Source: CAITSH01 sp025356665 (GTDB taxonomy: Bacteria; Pseudomonadota; Gammaproteobacteria; Burkholderiales; SG8-39). Taken from it: a stretch of 64,000 nucleotides of DNA. Below, in pieces: positions 1 to 8,090 of this stretch. The translations under genes and the position numbers were made by a program. The number at the start of each line of letters is the position of its first letter. Position 1 is the first letter of the stretch. The stretch spans positions 23,694-87,693 of the forward strand of contig JANXRV010000097.1 of assembly GCA_025356665.1 (NCBI GenBank). The letters run 5' to 3'. The notes under the pieces are model-generated. The model saw nothing but the letters and a program-made list of their open reading frames with translations, had not been told where the DNA came from and ran no database searches.

Positions 1-605
1 ATGCCCTCGCGCCAGGCGGTGATGCCGGGGGCCGAAAGGTCCTCGAGCATGCCGGCGTGCTGCAGCACGAAAGTAATGTCACGATTGGCCGCCGCGAGTT
101 GCGCGGCGCCGGCCATTTGTCCGGTGAAGACCTGAAGGTCGAAGGTAAAGCCGTGCTCGGCCAGCGCGCGGATATTTTCGCGCAAGCGCGGATGCGCCGT
201 CAGGTCGGGCGCGGCGGCGAAGCGGTAGAGCGGATTTTCGTGCCAGTGGATCTGCATGCGCGCACCGCGCATGAGGGGAAACGCCGCCTGGCGCTTGAGC
301 ACGCTCGGCGCATCATCGGCCAGAAGGTCAACGTAACCGACAATCGCGTGCGGCCAGCCGTGGGTGTCGGCGACCGACTGCACCCACGCCACTTCTTCGA
401 CCGCCTGTTCCTTCGCCCAATTGGCCTGCACATAAACCGAGCCCACGACCCCCGCAGCCGCGATGTCGGTAATGAACTCCCCGATCGGATAATCGCGCCG
501 CATCGGCTCATAGGGGCCGAAAATACGCGGCAGCATCGGACCGCGCAGCCACGGCAGATCGGCCTGGCGCCAGATGTGGTGATGCGAGTCAATAATCGGT
601 GTCAT
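1..605 (-). CDS. Amidohydrolase family 2 (COG3618-type TIM-barrel hydrolase), C-terminus beyond window
   Basis: The frame is open from the ATG at 605 to the window edge, about 201 codons. It begins MTPIIDSHHHIW, the HxH metal-binding entry of amidohydrolase family 2 (2-pyrone-4,6-dicarboxylate hydrolase and lactonase relatives). Further conserved segments are visible, such as VYVQANW near residue 55 and a QHAG motif near residue 185, where a barrel metal ligand is expected. It lies 11 bp after the stop of livF, so it is probably the last gene seen of the long operon running left from hyuA. The predicted role is hydrolysis of a lactone or cyclic carboxylate. The substrate cannot be read from the sequence, and the protein is incomplete here. 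Confidence 0.85.
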   Translation of the reverse strand, partial: MTPIIDSHHHIWRQADLPWLRGPMLPRIFGPYEPMRRDYPIGEFITDIAAAGVVGSVYVQANWAKEQAVEEVAWVQSVADTHGWPHAIVGYVDLLADDAPSVLKRQAAFPLMRGARMQIHWHENPLYRFAAAPDLTAHPRLRENIRALAEHGFTFDLQVFTGQMAGAAQLAAANRDITFVLQHAGMLEDLSAPGITAWREG

Positions 606-616
606 GGTTTTTCCAT

Positions 617-1321
617 TCAGGCGCTGAGAAACGTCTCCAGAACCTCGGGGTTTTGCATCAATACTTCAGGCTTGTCGTGATAGCGGATGCTGCCGGCGGC
701 GATGATATAGATGCGGTCGGCAACCGCGCTGGTCAGTTTTGAATTCTGTTCTATGAGCAATACCGTCATGCCCAGCTTGCGCATCGCCTGCAGCGACACA
801 CCAATTTGCTCGATGATGATGGGCGCGAGACCAAGCGAGGGCTCGTCGAATAGGCACAGCTTCGGTTCGGCCATCAATCCGACCGCCACCGCAACCATTT
901 GCTGCTGTCCGCCCGACAGCGTTCCGGCAATCTGCCGGCGGCGTATTTTCAATACCGGGAACAGCTCGAAACAGCGTTCCATCGCCGCATCGACGCGCGC
1001 CTTGGACGGCAGCGAGTAGCCGCCCATCATCAGGTTTTCCTCCACCGACATTTGCGCGAACAGGCCGCGCCCCTCGGGCACCAGCGAAAGGCCGCGGGTG
1101 ATACGCCGGTGGGCCGGCACACCATCGAGGGATTCGCCAAGAAAGCGGATCGATCCGCCTGCGGGCGCCACAAGGCCGCCAATCGCACGCGCCAGGGAGC
1201 TCTTGCCGGCGCCGTTGGGGCCGATGAGGCCGACGATCTCACCCTGCTCGACGCTGACGCTGATCCCGTCGAGCGCGAGGAACGGGCCATAGCGCACCGT
1301 AAGATTATCGACTTCAAGCAT
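617..1321 (-). CDS. livF: Branched-chain amino acid-type ABC transporter ATP-binding protein LivF
   Basis: This is a 234-aa cytoplasmic ATPase of a HAAT/Liv importer. Walker A (GPNGAGKS) lies at residues 34-41, a canonical LSGGQ signature at 135-139 and Walker B (LCLFDEP) at 155-161; the VPEGR and LIEQN segments are typical of LivF. The start at 1321 (MLEVDNL) gives the family length. A longer reading frame to 1390 would only add a non-homologous tail inside livG. It overlaps the livG stop by 8 bp, so translational coupling is likely. It pairs with LivG, whose signature motif is atypical. The transported compound is unknown. Confidence 0.93.
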   Translation of the reverse strand: MLEVDNLTVRYGPFLALDGISVSVEQGEIVGLIGPNGAGKSSLARAIGGLVAPAGGSIRFLGESLDGVPAHRRITRGLSLVPEGRGLFAQMSVEENLMMGGYSLPSKARVDAAMERCFELFPVLKIRRRQIAGTLSGGQQQMVAVAVGLMAEPKLCLFDEPSLGLAPIIIEQIGVSLQAMRKLGMTVLLIEQNSKLTSAVADRIYIIAAGSIRYHDKPEVLMQNPEVLETFLSA

Positions 1322-2027
1322 GGACGGTACCAAGGTAGTGCTCGATAACGCGTTTGTCGCGCAAAATTTCAGCCGGGGGGCCGTCGGCAATTTTCTCGCC
1401 CGCCATCAGCACCACCACACGATCGGCCAGTTCGCGAATCACCCGCATGGTGTGTTCGATGACAAAAATAGAGCAGTGCGCCTTCAACTGTTGCAGCAGC
1501 AGAATCATTTCGCGCACCTCGGTTACGGCAAGCCCGCCGACCGGCTCATCGAGCATGATCAGTTTGGGGCGCTGCACCAGGCGCATCAGCAATTCGAGCC
1601 GGCGCTGTTCGAACAGCGTCAGGCCGCCGGCCGGCTTGGCCAGAGCCAGGTCGAGGCGTAACCATTCGGTGAGCTCCTGCAATTGCGCCTGAGCGAGGCC
1701 CTCCCCGGCCAGCAACAGGCAGGCGGTGTCGATATTTTTTTGCACGCTCAAACCGGCGAAGATGCGCACCGCCTGATAGCTTCGCGTCAGGCCCAGCCGG
1801 GCCAGCTGGTGCGGCTGCTGGCCGCGCATATCATGACCGTCAAACCGCATGTCGCCGCTGTCGGCGCGAAACTGGCCGCTGACGATATTGACGAAGGTGG
1901 TTTTGCCCGAACCGTTGGGGCCGATCATGCCCAACGTTTCACCCGCCTGCATGTGCACATCGACATTCTTGAGCGCGATGACACCGCCAAAGTGCTTGCT
2001 CAGTGCCTTGACTTCGAGAAGGCTCAT
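1314..2027 (-). CDS. livG: Branched-chain amino acid-type ABC transporter ATP-binding protein LivG
   Basis: This 237-aa ATPase has Walker A (GPNGSGKT) at residues 36-43 and a clear Walker B (LIMLDEP). At the expected signature position it reads GGLTLFEQRRLEL rather than the LAYGQQRRLEI usual in LivG. The glycine that contacts the gamma-phosphate is therefore missing, and one of the two composite ATP sites is probably degenerate. The start overlaps the livM stop by 4 bp (ATGA). It is part of the livKHMGF block downstream of hyuAB and a DapA-family gene. Confidence 0.92.
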   Translation of the reverse strand: MSLLEVKALSKHFGGVIALKNVDVHMQAGETLGMIGPNGSGKTTFVNIVSGQFRADSGDMRFDGHDMRGQQPHQLARLGLTRSYQAVRIFAGLSVQKNIDTACLLLAGEGLAQAQLQELTEWLRLDLALAKPAGGLTLFEQRRLELLMRLVQRPKLIMLDEPVGGLAVTEVREMILLLQQLKAHCSIFVIEHTMRVIRELADRVVVLMAGEKIADGPPAEILRDKRVIEHYLGTVHA

Positions 2028-3007
2028 GTGCGTGGCGCCGCTGTGCTGCTTGTCTGTGGTTGCGCACGCGCCGCCTCGCGCCGTAGCGCTCGGCGGCGCA
2101 GCAATTCGCCGTAAATGCCCCCGGGCAGCACCAGCGTGACGACGATGATCAGTACCCCCGAGAGCACATCCTTGAATGCCTGCAGTTCCTGCAGCAAGAA
2201 AGGGATCGGCGCAAGAATGACCGCGCCAATGATCGGACCGATAATGGTGCCGCGGCCGCCAAATGCGACAAACAGCCAGATATTGAGTGAAGTCAGCACA
2301 TCAAAAGCGCGCGGCGAGATGAATCCGACATAGGTGGCGTAAAAGCAGCCGCCGATGGAGGCGTAGAGCGACACCAGAAAAAACGCGATGATCTTGTTTT
2401 TCACCACGTCGATGCCCAGCACCGCCGCCAGCACATCGTCTTCACGAATGGCGATAAAGCGCTGGCCCAGGCGCGTCGGCACGAGCCAGGCACAAAACGC
2501 CGCACCCGCCACGGCGAAAATTGCCAGAACCAGGTCAAACCAAAGGCCGGACAGCGGCGCGCCGTTGAACCATTCGGGCGGGGCGATTTGATTGAGGCCG
2601 GTATCGCCGTTGGTAAAGTATGGAAAAAATATGAAGGCCAGCGTCAGCACCGTCTGTACCACTAGCGAGCAAAGCGTGAAGTAAAAGCCCTTCAAGCGCA
2701 GCGATGGCAGACCCAGCAACACGCCGACCAGCGCAGCGCCAAATGACGCGGCCGGCATGGCGAGCCAGAACGACCAGTCGAGGCTGCGTGTCAGGTAAAT
2801 CATGGCATAGGCGGCAATACCCGCTATGCCGGCGAACATCAGAGGCATGAGTCCGACATAGCCGTAGAGCAGGTTCATGCCGCTCGCCCACAGCACGTTG
2901 ATCATAACCATGCCAAAGACAAAGGCGAGAAAGCGGTTTCCCTCGAGCACAAATGGCAGCGCCAGGGCCAGTATGGCCAGCCCAATACCCAGTTTACGCG
3001 CATTCAT
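2024..3007 (-). CDS. livM: Branched-chain amino acid-type ABC transporter permease LivM
   Basis: This 327-aa inner-membrane permease has about ten hydrophobic segments. It carries LivM-type sequences such as the YGYVGLMPLMFAGIAG block near residues 48-63 and the IREDDVLAAVLGID loop near 190, which resembles the cytoplasmic coupling region of LivM proteins. The start overlaps the livH stop by 4 bp. It should form the translocation channel with LivH and take substrate from the binding protein encoded at 3883-5094. Confidence 0.93.
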   Translation of the reverse strand: MNARKLGIGLAILALALPFVLEGNRFLAFVFGMVMINVLWASGMNLLYGYVGLMPLMFAGIAGIAAYAMIYLTRSLDWSFWLAMPAASFGAALVGVLLGLPSLRLKGFYFTLCSLVVQTVLTLAFIFFPYFTNGDTGLNQIAPPEWFNGAPLSGLWFDLVLAIFAVAGAAFCAWLVPTRLGQRFIAIREDDVLAAVLGIDVVKNKIIAFFLVSLYASIGGCFYATYVGFISPRAFDVLTSLNIWLFVAFGGRGTIIGPIIGAVILAPIPFLLQELQAFKDVLSGVLIIVVTLVLPGGIYGELLRRRALRREAARAQPQTSSTAAPRT

Positions 3008-3882
3008 TTACTGAACAACCCGGTTGGTTTAAACAAAAGGATCGCCAGCATCGCCGCAAGATAAGAAAAAGTCGCCGCGGTCGGACTGGCGAAAATGCTG
3101 ACGATGGCCTGGGTGAAACCGAACACTAGACCGACCACAAGCGCGCCGACCACCGATCCCGGTCCGCCGACGATCATGATGGCAAAAGCGGTCACCGACA
3201 TGGTCCAGGCGACGGTCAGGTCGAAACTATAGGCAAGCGCGAACAGCAGGCCGCCGAGGAAAATAATCGACGAGCCGAGCAAAAACGACAGCTTGTAAAT
3301 GCCACGCACATCGACCCCGCGCAACGCGGCAGCCTCGCGGTTCTGGAAAACCGCGCGCAAGGCGCGGCCATAGCGGTGGTAGCGCAGCAGCACAAACAGT
3401 GCGGCAAGCACGCCAAAAGCAATGACCAGCACCGCAATGCGGTTGTTGGGCAACGGGAACGGACCAATCATGGTGATGCCGGCGACAATCGGCGGCAACG
3501 TGAACTGGTCGCTCCAGCGCCCATAGGTCAAGGAAAAGATACCCGACATGATCTGCGTCAACCCGAGAGTGACAACGAAGTAGGCGACGTTGCGGTTGGC
3601 CACATCGTACAGGCGCCGTATCAACACCCATTCGAGCAGCAGTGACAGCACGATGCCAAGCGCCAGCACGGCGATGATCGCCAGCGCACTGCCCCATCCG
3701 GCGCCCGTCAGGCTCCAGGCCGCCAGCGCGGCAAGCAGGAAAAACTGGCCGTTGCTCGCGTTGGGCAGCCACACGCAACCATAGACAATGGTGACCCCGG
3801 CCGCCACCAGCGCGAAAATCGCACCAAGGATCAGGCCGGTTGATATCGTCGAGGCGAGGATCAGTAGTGTTGCGTCGGACAC
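3004..3882 (-). CDS. livH: Branched-chain amino acid-type ABC transporter permease LivH
   Basis: This 292-aa integral membrane protein of the LivH family has hydrophobic segments throughout. The loop FQNREAAALRGVDV near residue 180 matches the usual LivH cytoplasmic loop. It probably starts with GTG immediately after the stop codon of the binding-protein gene, with no spacer. Partner of LivM. Confidence 0.93.
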   Translation of the reverse strand: MSDATLLILASTISTGLILGAIFALVAAGVTIVYGCVWLPNASNGQFFLLAALAAWSLTGAGWGSALAIIAVLALGIVLSLLLEWVLIRRLYDVANRNVAYFVVTLGLTQIMSGIFSLTYGRWSDQFTLPPIVAGITMIGPFPLPNNRIAVLVIAFGVLAALFVLLRYHRYGRALRAVFQNREAAALRGVDVRGIYKLSFLLGSSIIFLGGLLFALAYSFDLTVAWTMSVTAFAIMIVGGPGSVVGALVVGLVFGFTQAIVSIFASPTAATFSYLAAMLAILLFKPTGLFSK

Positions 3883-5094
3883 CTACTTGACCAGGTCGTA
3901 GACCGGAATGACTTCGGCATCCCATTCGTTGTAGAAAATCTGCTTCGACTTGTAGGTGCGCTTGCCGTCAACCGAAACAATTTGCATGAAATACATGTAC
4001 TCCTTGCGCGCACCGTTCTTGTCGAACTCGATCGGCACACCGCTGGTCAGTTCACGCGTCTTCAATTTTGACAGGGCATCGCGCAGTTTTTCGCGATCGG
4101 CAGTCCCGGCATTTTGCAGCGCCTCCTTGAGAATATAGGGCGTGTTGTAGCAGTAATTCTCAACATAGGAAGGCGGCCGGCTGTTGGCTGCGTCAAAGCG
4201 GCTGATAAAGTCCTTGCCTTCCTTGGTCAGGCTGTCCAGGCCGATGTCGAAAAACGTGCCGTAAATGGAACCCGCGCTGCGCTGGCCCCAGCCGAATACC
4301 TGGCTGGTGATGCCGTAGGGGTGGATGATCTGCTCCGGCTTGACACCCAGATCGAGCAACTGGTTGGTCAAGACGTTGTCGAAGGCACCGGCACCGATCA
4401 CGATCACATAATCGGGGTTGGCCGCCTTGACCTGCGCGGACTGCACCGTGGCGTCGGTCGATCCTTGCGGGAACAGGACATCCGCGACGATATTGACCTT
4501 GGAGCGCGGCGCCTGGTACTTGAAGCCGGCGACGATGGCGCGCATCAGCGCCGCATCCGAATACATCAGTGCGACTTTGGCACCCGGCTTGCGCTGCTCG
4601 AGGAACTTGGCAATCGAATAGCCCCAGCCCGCAGCGTTCGGCTCGATGCGAAAGGTGTACTTGGTCCCCGGCTTGGTCAGTTGCGGAAACGCCGCCACCG
4701 GCACCAGAAAGGGAATTTTTTGCTGTTCGGCATAGCCATACATGGCTAGCGCCGTGTCCGAACTGGTCGGCCCGCTCAACGCCACCACCTTGTCATTGAC
4801 ATCCAGATTACGCGACGCGGCCACTGCGGCTGACGGGTTGGTCTGGTTGTCCTGGATCACAAATTCGAGCGGCCGGCCCAGCGCCCCTCCCGCCTTGTTA
4901 ATTTCATCGGTGGCGAATTTCAGTCCGGCAATGCAACTGGTGCCGAAAAAAGTCCATGGTCCGGTCAGCTCGGTGACAAAACCAACCTTGATCGGCGCGC
5001 CCGCCTGTGCTTGGGCATTGCCCGTCGTCAGTCCCATACCAAAGCCGATGGCCGTACTTACCGCCACCACAGCCACTTTCATATTGATATTCAT
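3883..5094 (-). CDS. ABC transporter periplasmic substrate-binding protein (LivK / Peripla_BP_6 type)
   Basis: This 403-aa exported protein has a signal peptide (about residues 1-31, ending GNAQAQA). The mature part opens with IKVGFVTELTGPW, the usual start of type 1 periplasmic Leu/Ile/Val-binding folds. The ATG at 5094 is preceded by a GGGAG ribosome-binding site. It is the first gene of the livKHMGF block and lies about 60 bp downstream of the DapA-family gene, so it is probably co-transcribed with hyuAB. HAAT binding proteins of this type also carry aromatic acids, amides and urea; the ligand here is unknown. Confidence 0.92.
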   Translation of the reverse strand: MNINMKVAVVAVSTAIGFGMGLTTGNAQAQAGAPIKVGFVTELTGPWTFFGTSCIAGLKFATDEINKAGGALGRPLEFVIQDNQTNPSAAVAASRNLDVNDKVVALSGPTSSDTALAMYGYAEQQKIPFLVPVAAFPQLTKPGTKYTFRIEPNAAGWGYSIAKFLEQRKPGAKVALMYSDAALMRAIVAGFKYQAPRSKVNIVADVLFPQGSTDATVQSAQVKAANPDYVIVIGAGAFDNVLTNQLLDLGVKPEQIIHPYGITSQVFGWGQRSAGSIYGTFFDIGLDSLTKEGKDFISRFDAANSRPPSYVENYCYNTPYILKEALQNAGTADREKLRDALSKLKTRELTSGVPIEFDKNGARKEYMYFMQIVSVDGKRTYKSKQIFYNEWDAEVIPVYDLVK

Positions 5095-5153
5095 TTCATC
5101 TCCCTGGTTGTCAAGTTGTCATCTTTGTTGTTGTTTTGTCCATTCCCGCGTTT

Positions 5154-6113
5154 TCAGGCCGCGCGGCGCACCGCGCCATCCCGACCCAACAGCCCGGCGG
5201 CGATCAGCGCCTGGCGGATGCGTTCGATTTCAGCAGCCGAAATTTTCACCAGCGGCGGGCGCACCACGGCACGCGGCAATTTCCCGAGCAACACCAGTGC
5301 CTCTTTCATGCGGTTATGCATATCGACGGGCGGCTCGGCGTAAAAAACTTCAGCGGTGTGGTAGATGCTGTCGTGAATGCGCTGTGCGGCGGCCAGATCC
5401 TTCGCCTGAACCGCGCGAAACAGCTGCGCCTGTAGGTCCGCGATGACCGAACCACTGCCCGACAACAGACCGTTGCAGCCGAGCACCAGGGAACTGAACA
5501 GCCATGCACTGTGGGTGGTAAGCACGTTGACCGGCGGGGTGCGCGTTTGCAGGGCGCGGATCTGGCGGTCCTGCAGCTGCGCATTGCCGCACCAGTCCTT
5601 GATGGCGCGCACCGTCGGCACCGCCTCGATAATCCTGAGCAGCGTCGACAACGGGTAACCGAGACTGCCGCTGGCCGGATACTGGAACGCGATCAAGGGC
5701 AGGTCGGTGACTGCAGCGATGCGCTTGAAGTGCTCGATGGCCATTTCCGGGCGCTGGCCGAAGGCATAAACGGCCGGCGGGAATACCAGCAGCGCAGAAG
5801 CACCGCCTTCATGCGCCATTTTCGCCAGGCGCTGCGCCTCCATGCTGCCATCGGCATAAATGCCGTTGACGATGGGCAGGCGGGCGCCGATTTCGTCCTG
5901 GGTGATGGCCAGCACGCGCTTTTGTTCATCGAAAGTACAGGAGGCCACTTCGGTCGAGTGGGCGTTGGTGGTGATGGCGCTCAGACCGGACACCGCGACG
6001 ACATCGCACAGGTGGGCGCGATAACTGCCCTCGTCAATCGACAGGTCGTCATTGAAGGGCAGCAGTACTGCAGGAATGACACCGTGCGGCACAAAACCAG
6101 TGTGACGTGGCAT
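5154..6113 (-). CDS. Dihydrodipicolinate synthase (DapA/NanA) family aldolase or hydratase
   Basis: The product is 319 aa from the ATG at 6113, which has a strong AAGGAGG site 6 nt upstream. The longer frame to 6152 has none. The TIM-barrel class I aldolase features are present: FQYPASG supplies the barrel tyrosine region, and VRAIKDW contains the probable Schiff-base lysine. Being embedded between hyuB and a Liv importer, it is unlikely to be the lysine-biosynthesis enzyme. It more likely cleaves or dehydrates a 2-oxo acid made from the imported compound. The substrate is inferred only. Confidence 0.88.
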   Translation of the reverse strand: MPRHTGFVPHGVIPAVLLPFNDDLSIDEGSYRAHLCDVVAVSGLSAITTNAHSTEVASCTFDEQKRVLAITQDEIGARLPIVNGIYADGSMEAQRLAKMAHEGGASALLVFPPAVYAFGQRPEMAIEHFKRIAAVTDLPLIAFQYPASGSLGYPLSTLLRIIEAVPTVRAIKDWCGNAQLQDRQIRALQTRTPPVNVLTTHSAWLFSSLVLGCNGLLSGSGSVIADLQAQLFRAVQAKDLAAAQRIHDSIYHTAEVFYAEPPVDMHNRMKEALVLLGKLPRAVVRPPLVKISAAEIERIRQALIAAGLLGRDGAVRRAA

Positions 6114-6173
6114 TACAGCCTCCTTGTTAAAAGACAGCGTCCCAAAAACCAATCTTACCTGCTACCCGGGCAA

Positions 6174-8090
6174 TCAGCTGCAACAGCGCTCGGCCAGCAA
6201 TCCAGCCGCGCGCGCTTCGTCGTTCATGACACGCGCCTTGCCCGTGAGCAGGCGCAGGCGCGGCGGCGGCTGCACCGCCACCTTGCCGCCACGCGCAACG
6301 CTGGTCAGCGGCTGGTCCTGCGGCAGGCCCTGCGCGCGCATCTCGATACGCAATGCCTGCGAGGCCCCGCTGTCGATGCGCAGCGTCTTGGCGTCAATCA
6401 CCGCGCCATAATGCTCCCGCGCCGCCGCCAGCGATATATATTCGTTGCGCACATCGTCTTCTATTTCGCCGAGGTTGCGCTCAAGCGGTGAACCAAATCC
6501 GCCCCCCCCGCCCGAGCGCAGCGTCCAGACATCCTCCGCCCGGAGCAGCTGTGAGAATACCTTACCGGTGGCATAGACGGTCTCTTCCTTGCCATGGCGC
6601 TTGAGGGCGACCTCGTTACCCAGCGCCGACATGCCGCCAAACAAACCCCATGGACGGCATTCGACACGCTCGATCTGGGTGTCGAACATGATGTCCGAGA
6701 GCACACGCACTACCTGCTCCGCGCCAAGGCCGCCGCGCTGCCGGCCGGCGCCGCCCGAGTCCTGGCGCAAGGCGTAACTCTCAACCAACAGCGGATATTT
6801 GACCTCGACCTGCTCGGACGGCCCGTTATGGGTGTCGCCGTCATTGATCGCCACGGTGGCGCACATCCCGTCCTGGTTGTGTTTGGCGCCCCAACCGCCA
6901 CCGATCAGACCGCCGAGGTAAAGAAACAGTTTGTTGTCGCGCGGATTGCGGCCATGCACCATCGCGATCACCAAATCGGCATGATGGCCAGCGATGACCT
7001 TGTCCGGAATCGCTGGTGCAAGCGCCTTGAATACGGTGTCAACCACGGTCATCGGGAAGGTCATCCACCAGCGCATCGGCGCCGGGCGACGTGCGTTGAT
7101 GACCTTGCCCATGGGCAGGATCACCGTCAGCGGCCGGAAACAACCGTCGTTGATCGGCAACTCGGCCGCCGCGGTGAGGCACTTGAATGCCACCTGGGCG
7201 CAGGCCATGCCGGCGGCTTCGCCGGAATTGTAAAAACCGCGCACCTGGTCGCTGACATCGGTGAGGTCAATGGTCATGGTCTCGCCGCTGACCGTGACCT
7301 TGACGCGTATCGGCACGCGCTTGCCCATATCGACGCCATCATCGTCCATGAACGATTCGGCCAGATATTCGCCATCCGGAATGGCGCGCACCGCCTCGCG
7401 CGCCGCCACCTCGCTCTGGTCAAAAATCGACTCGATGGCATTGAGCACCGCGGCGCAGCCGTATTTTTTCAGCATTTCCTGAAAACGCCGCTCGCCGGTG
7501 TTTACCGCGGCGATCTGGGCGCGCAAATCACCCATGGCACGCTCGGGGATGCGCACGTTCATTTCGATGATGCGAAAGACATCGTCATTCTCGACGCCGC
7601 CGCGATAGGCCTTGACGATGGGCATTTGCAGCCCCTCGGAGAAAATATCCAGTGTCATGCCACCGAGGGTGCCGCCGATATCGACCCAGTGCGCCATGCA
7701 GGCGGAAAAGCCGACGATGGCGCCATCGTAAAACACCGGCACCACAAAAGTCATGTGGTTGAGGTGGCTGCCGGTGATATAGGCGTCGTTGGTGAGCAGC
7801 ACGTCACCGGGCTCGATGCCCTCGTAGCCGAAATGGCCGATCATGCGCTTGACGGTGTTACTCATGCCGCGGATGAACATCGGCAGGCCGATGCCGATTG
7901 ACACCGTGTTGCCGGCGCGATCAAACAACCCCACGGTGAAGTCAAGCGCCTCATAGATGATCATGTTGTAGGCGGTGCGCATCAGGTTGGACTTCATTTC
8001 CTCTGTCGCCGCGAACATCCCGTTACGGATGATCTCGGTCACCACCGGATCCGACTTGCGCACCGTGCCCGACTGACTATTCGCCGTCAT
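6174..8090 (-). CDS. hyuB: Hydantoinase B / 5-oxoprolinase-type subunit (HyuB)
   Basis: This 638-aa protein is of the hydantoinase B family. It has the typical N-terminal block DPVVTEIIRNGMFAATEEM, then DVLLTNDAYITGSHLNHM and a C-terminal GGGGGFGSPLER segment. With HyuA it forms ATP-dependent hydrolases or carboxylases: N-methylhydantoinase, 5-oxoprolinase, acetone or acetophenone carboxylase. The ATG at 8090 has a GAGGTGG site and overlaps the hyuA stop by 14 bp. The downstream importer and aldolase suggest a cyclic amide as substrate, but carboxylase function cannot be excluded. Confidence 0.94.
   Translation of the reverse strand: MTANSQSGTVRKSDPVVTEIIRNGMFAATEEMKSNLMRTAYNMIIYEALDFTVGLFDRAGNTVSIGIGLPMFIRGMSNTVKRMIGHFGYEGIEPGDVLLTNDAYITGSHLNHMTFVVPVFYDGAIVGFSACMAHWVDIGGTLGGMTLDIFSEGLQMPIVKAYRGGVENDDVFRIIEMNVRIPERAMGDLRAQIAAVNTGERRFQEMLKKYGCAAVLNAIESIFDQSEVAAREAVRAIPDGEYLAESFMDDDGVDMGKRVPIRVKVTVSGETMTIDLTDVSDQVRGFYNSGEAAGMACAQVAFKCLTAAAELPINDGCFRPLTVILPMGKVINARRPAPMRWWMTFPMTVVDTVFKALAPAIPDKVIAGHHADLVIAMVHGRNPRDNKLFLYLGGLIGGGWGAKHNQDGMCATVAINDGDTHNGPSEQVEVKYPLLVESYALRQDSGGAGRQRGGLGAEQVVRVLSDIMFDTQIERVECRPWGLFGGMSALGNEVALKRHGKEETVYATGKVFSQLLRAEDVWTLRSGGGGGFGSPLERNLGEIEDDVRNEYISLAAAREHYGAVIDAKTLRIDSGASQALRIEMRAQGLPQDQPLTSVARGGKVAVQPPPRLRLLTGKARVMNDEARAAGLLAERCCS

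Noticed and set aside
5106..5141. Possible 9-bp repeats (TTGTC-rich) before the DapA-family gene end
   Set aside because: Too degenerate to separate from simple T/G-rich sequence.
5154..6113. Assignment as lysine-biosynthesis dapA
   Set aside because: The family fits, but the operon context is catabolic, so no gene symbol was given.
6594..7901. Plus-strand frame of 435 codons opposite hyuB
   Set aside because: No recognisable motif, and hyuB on the other strand has full-length family similarity by eye.
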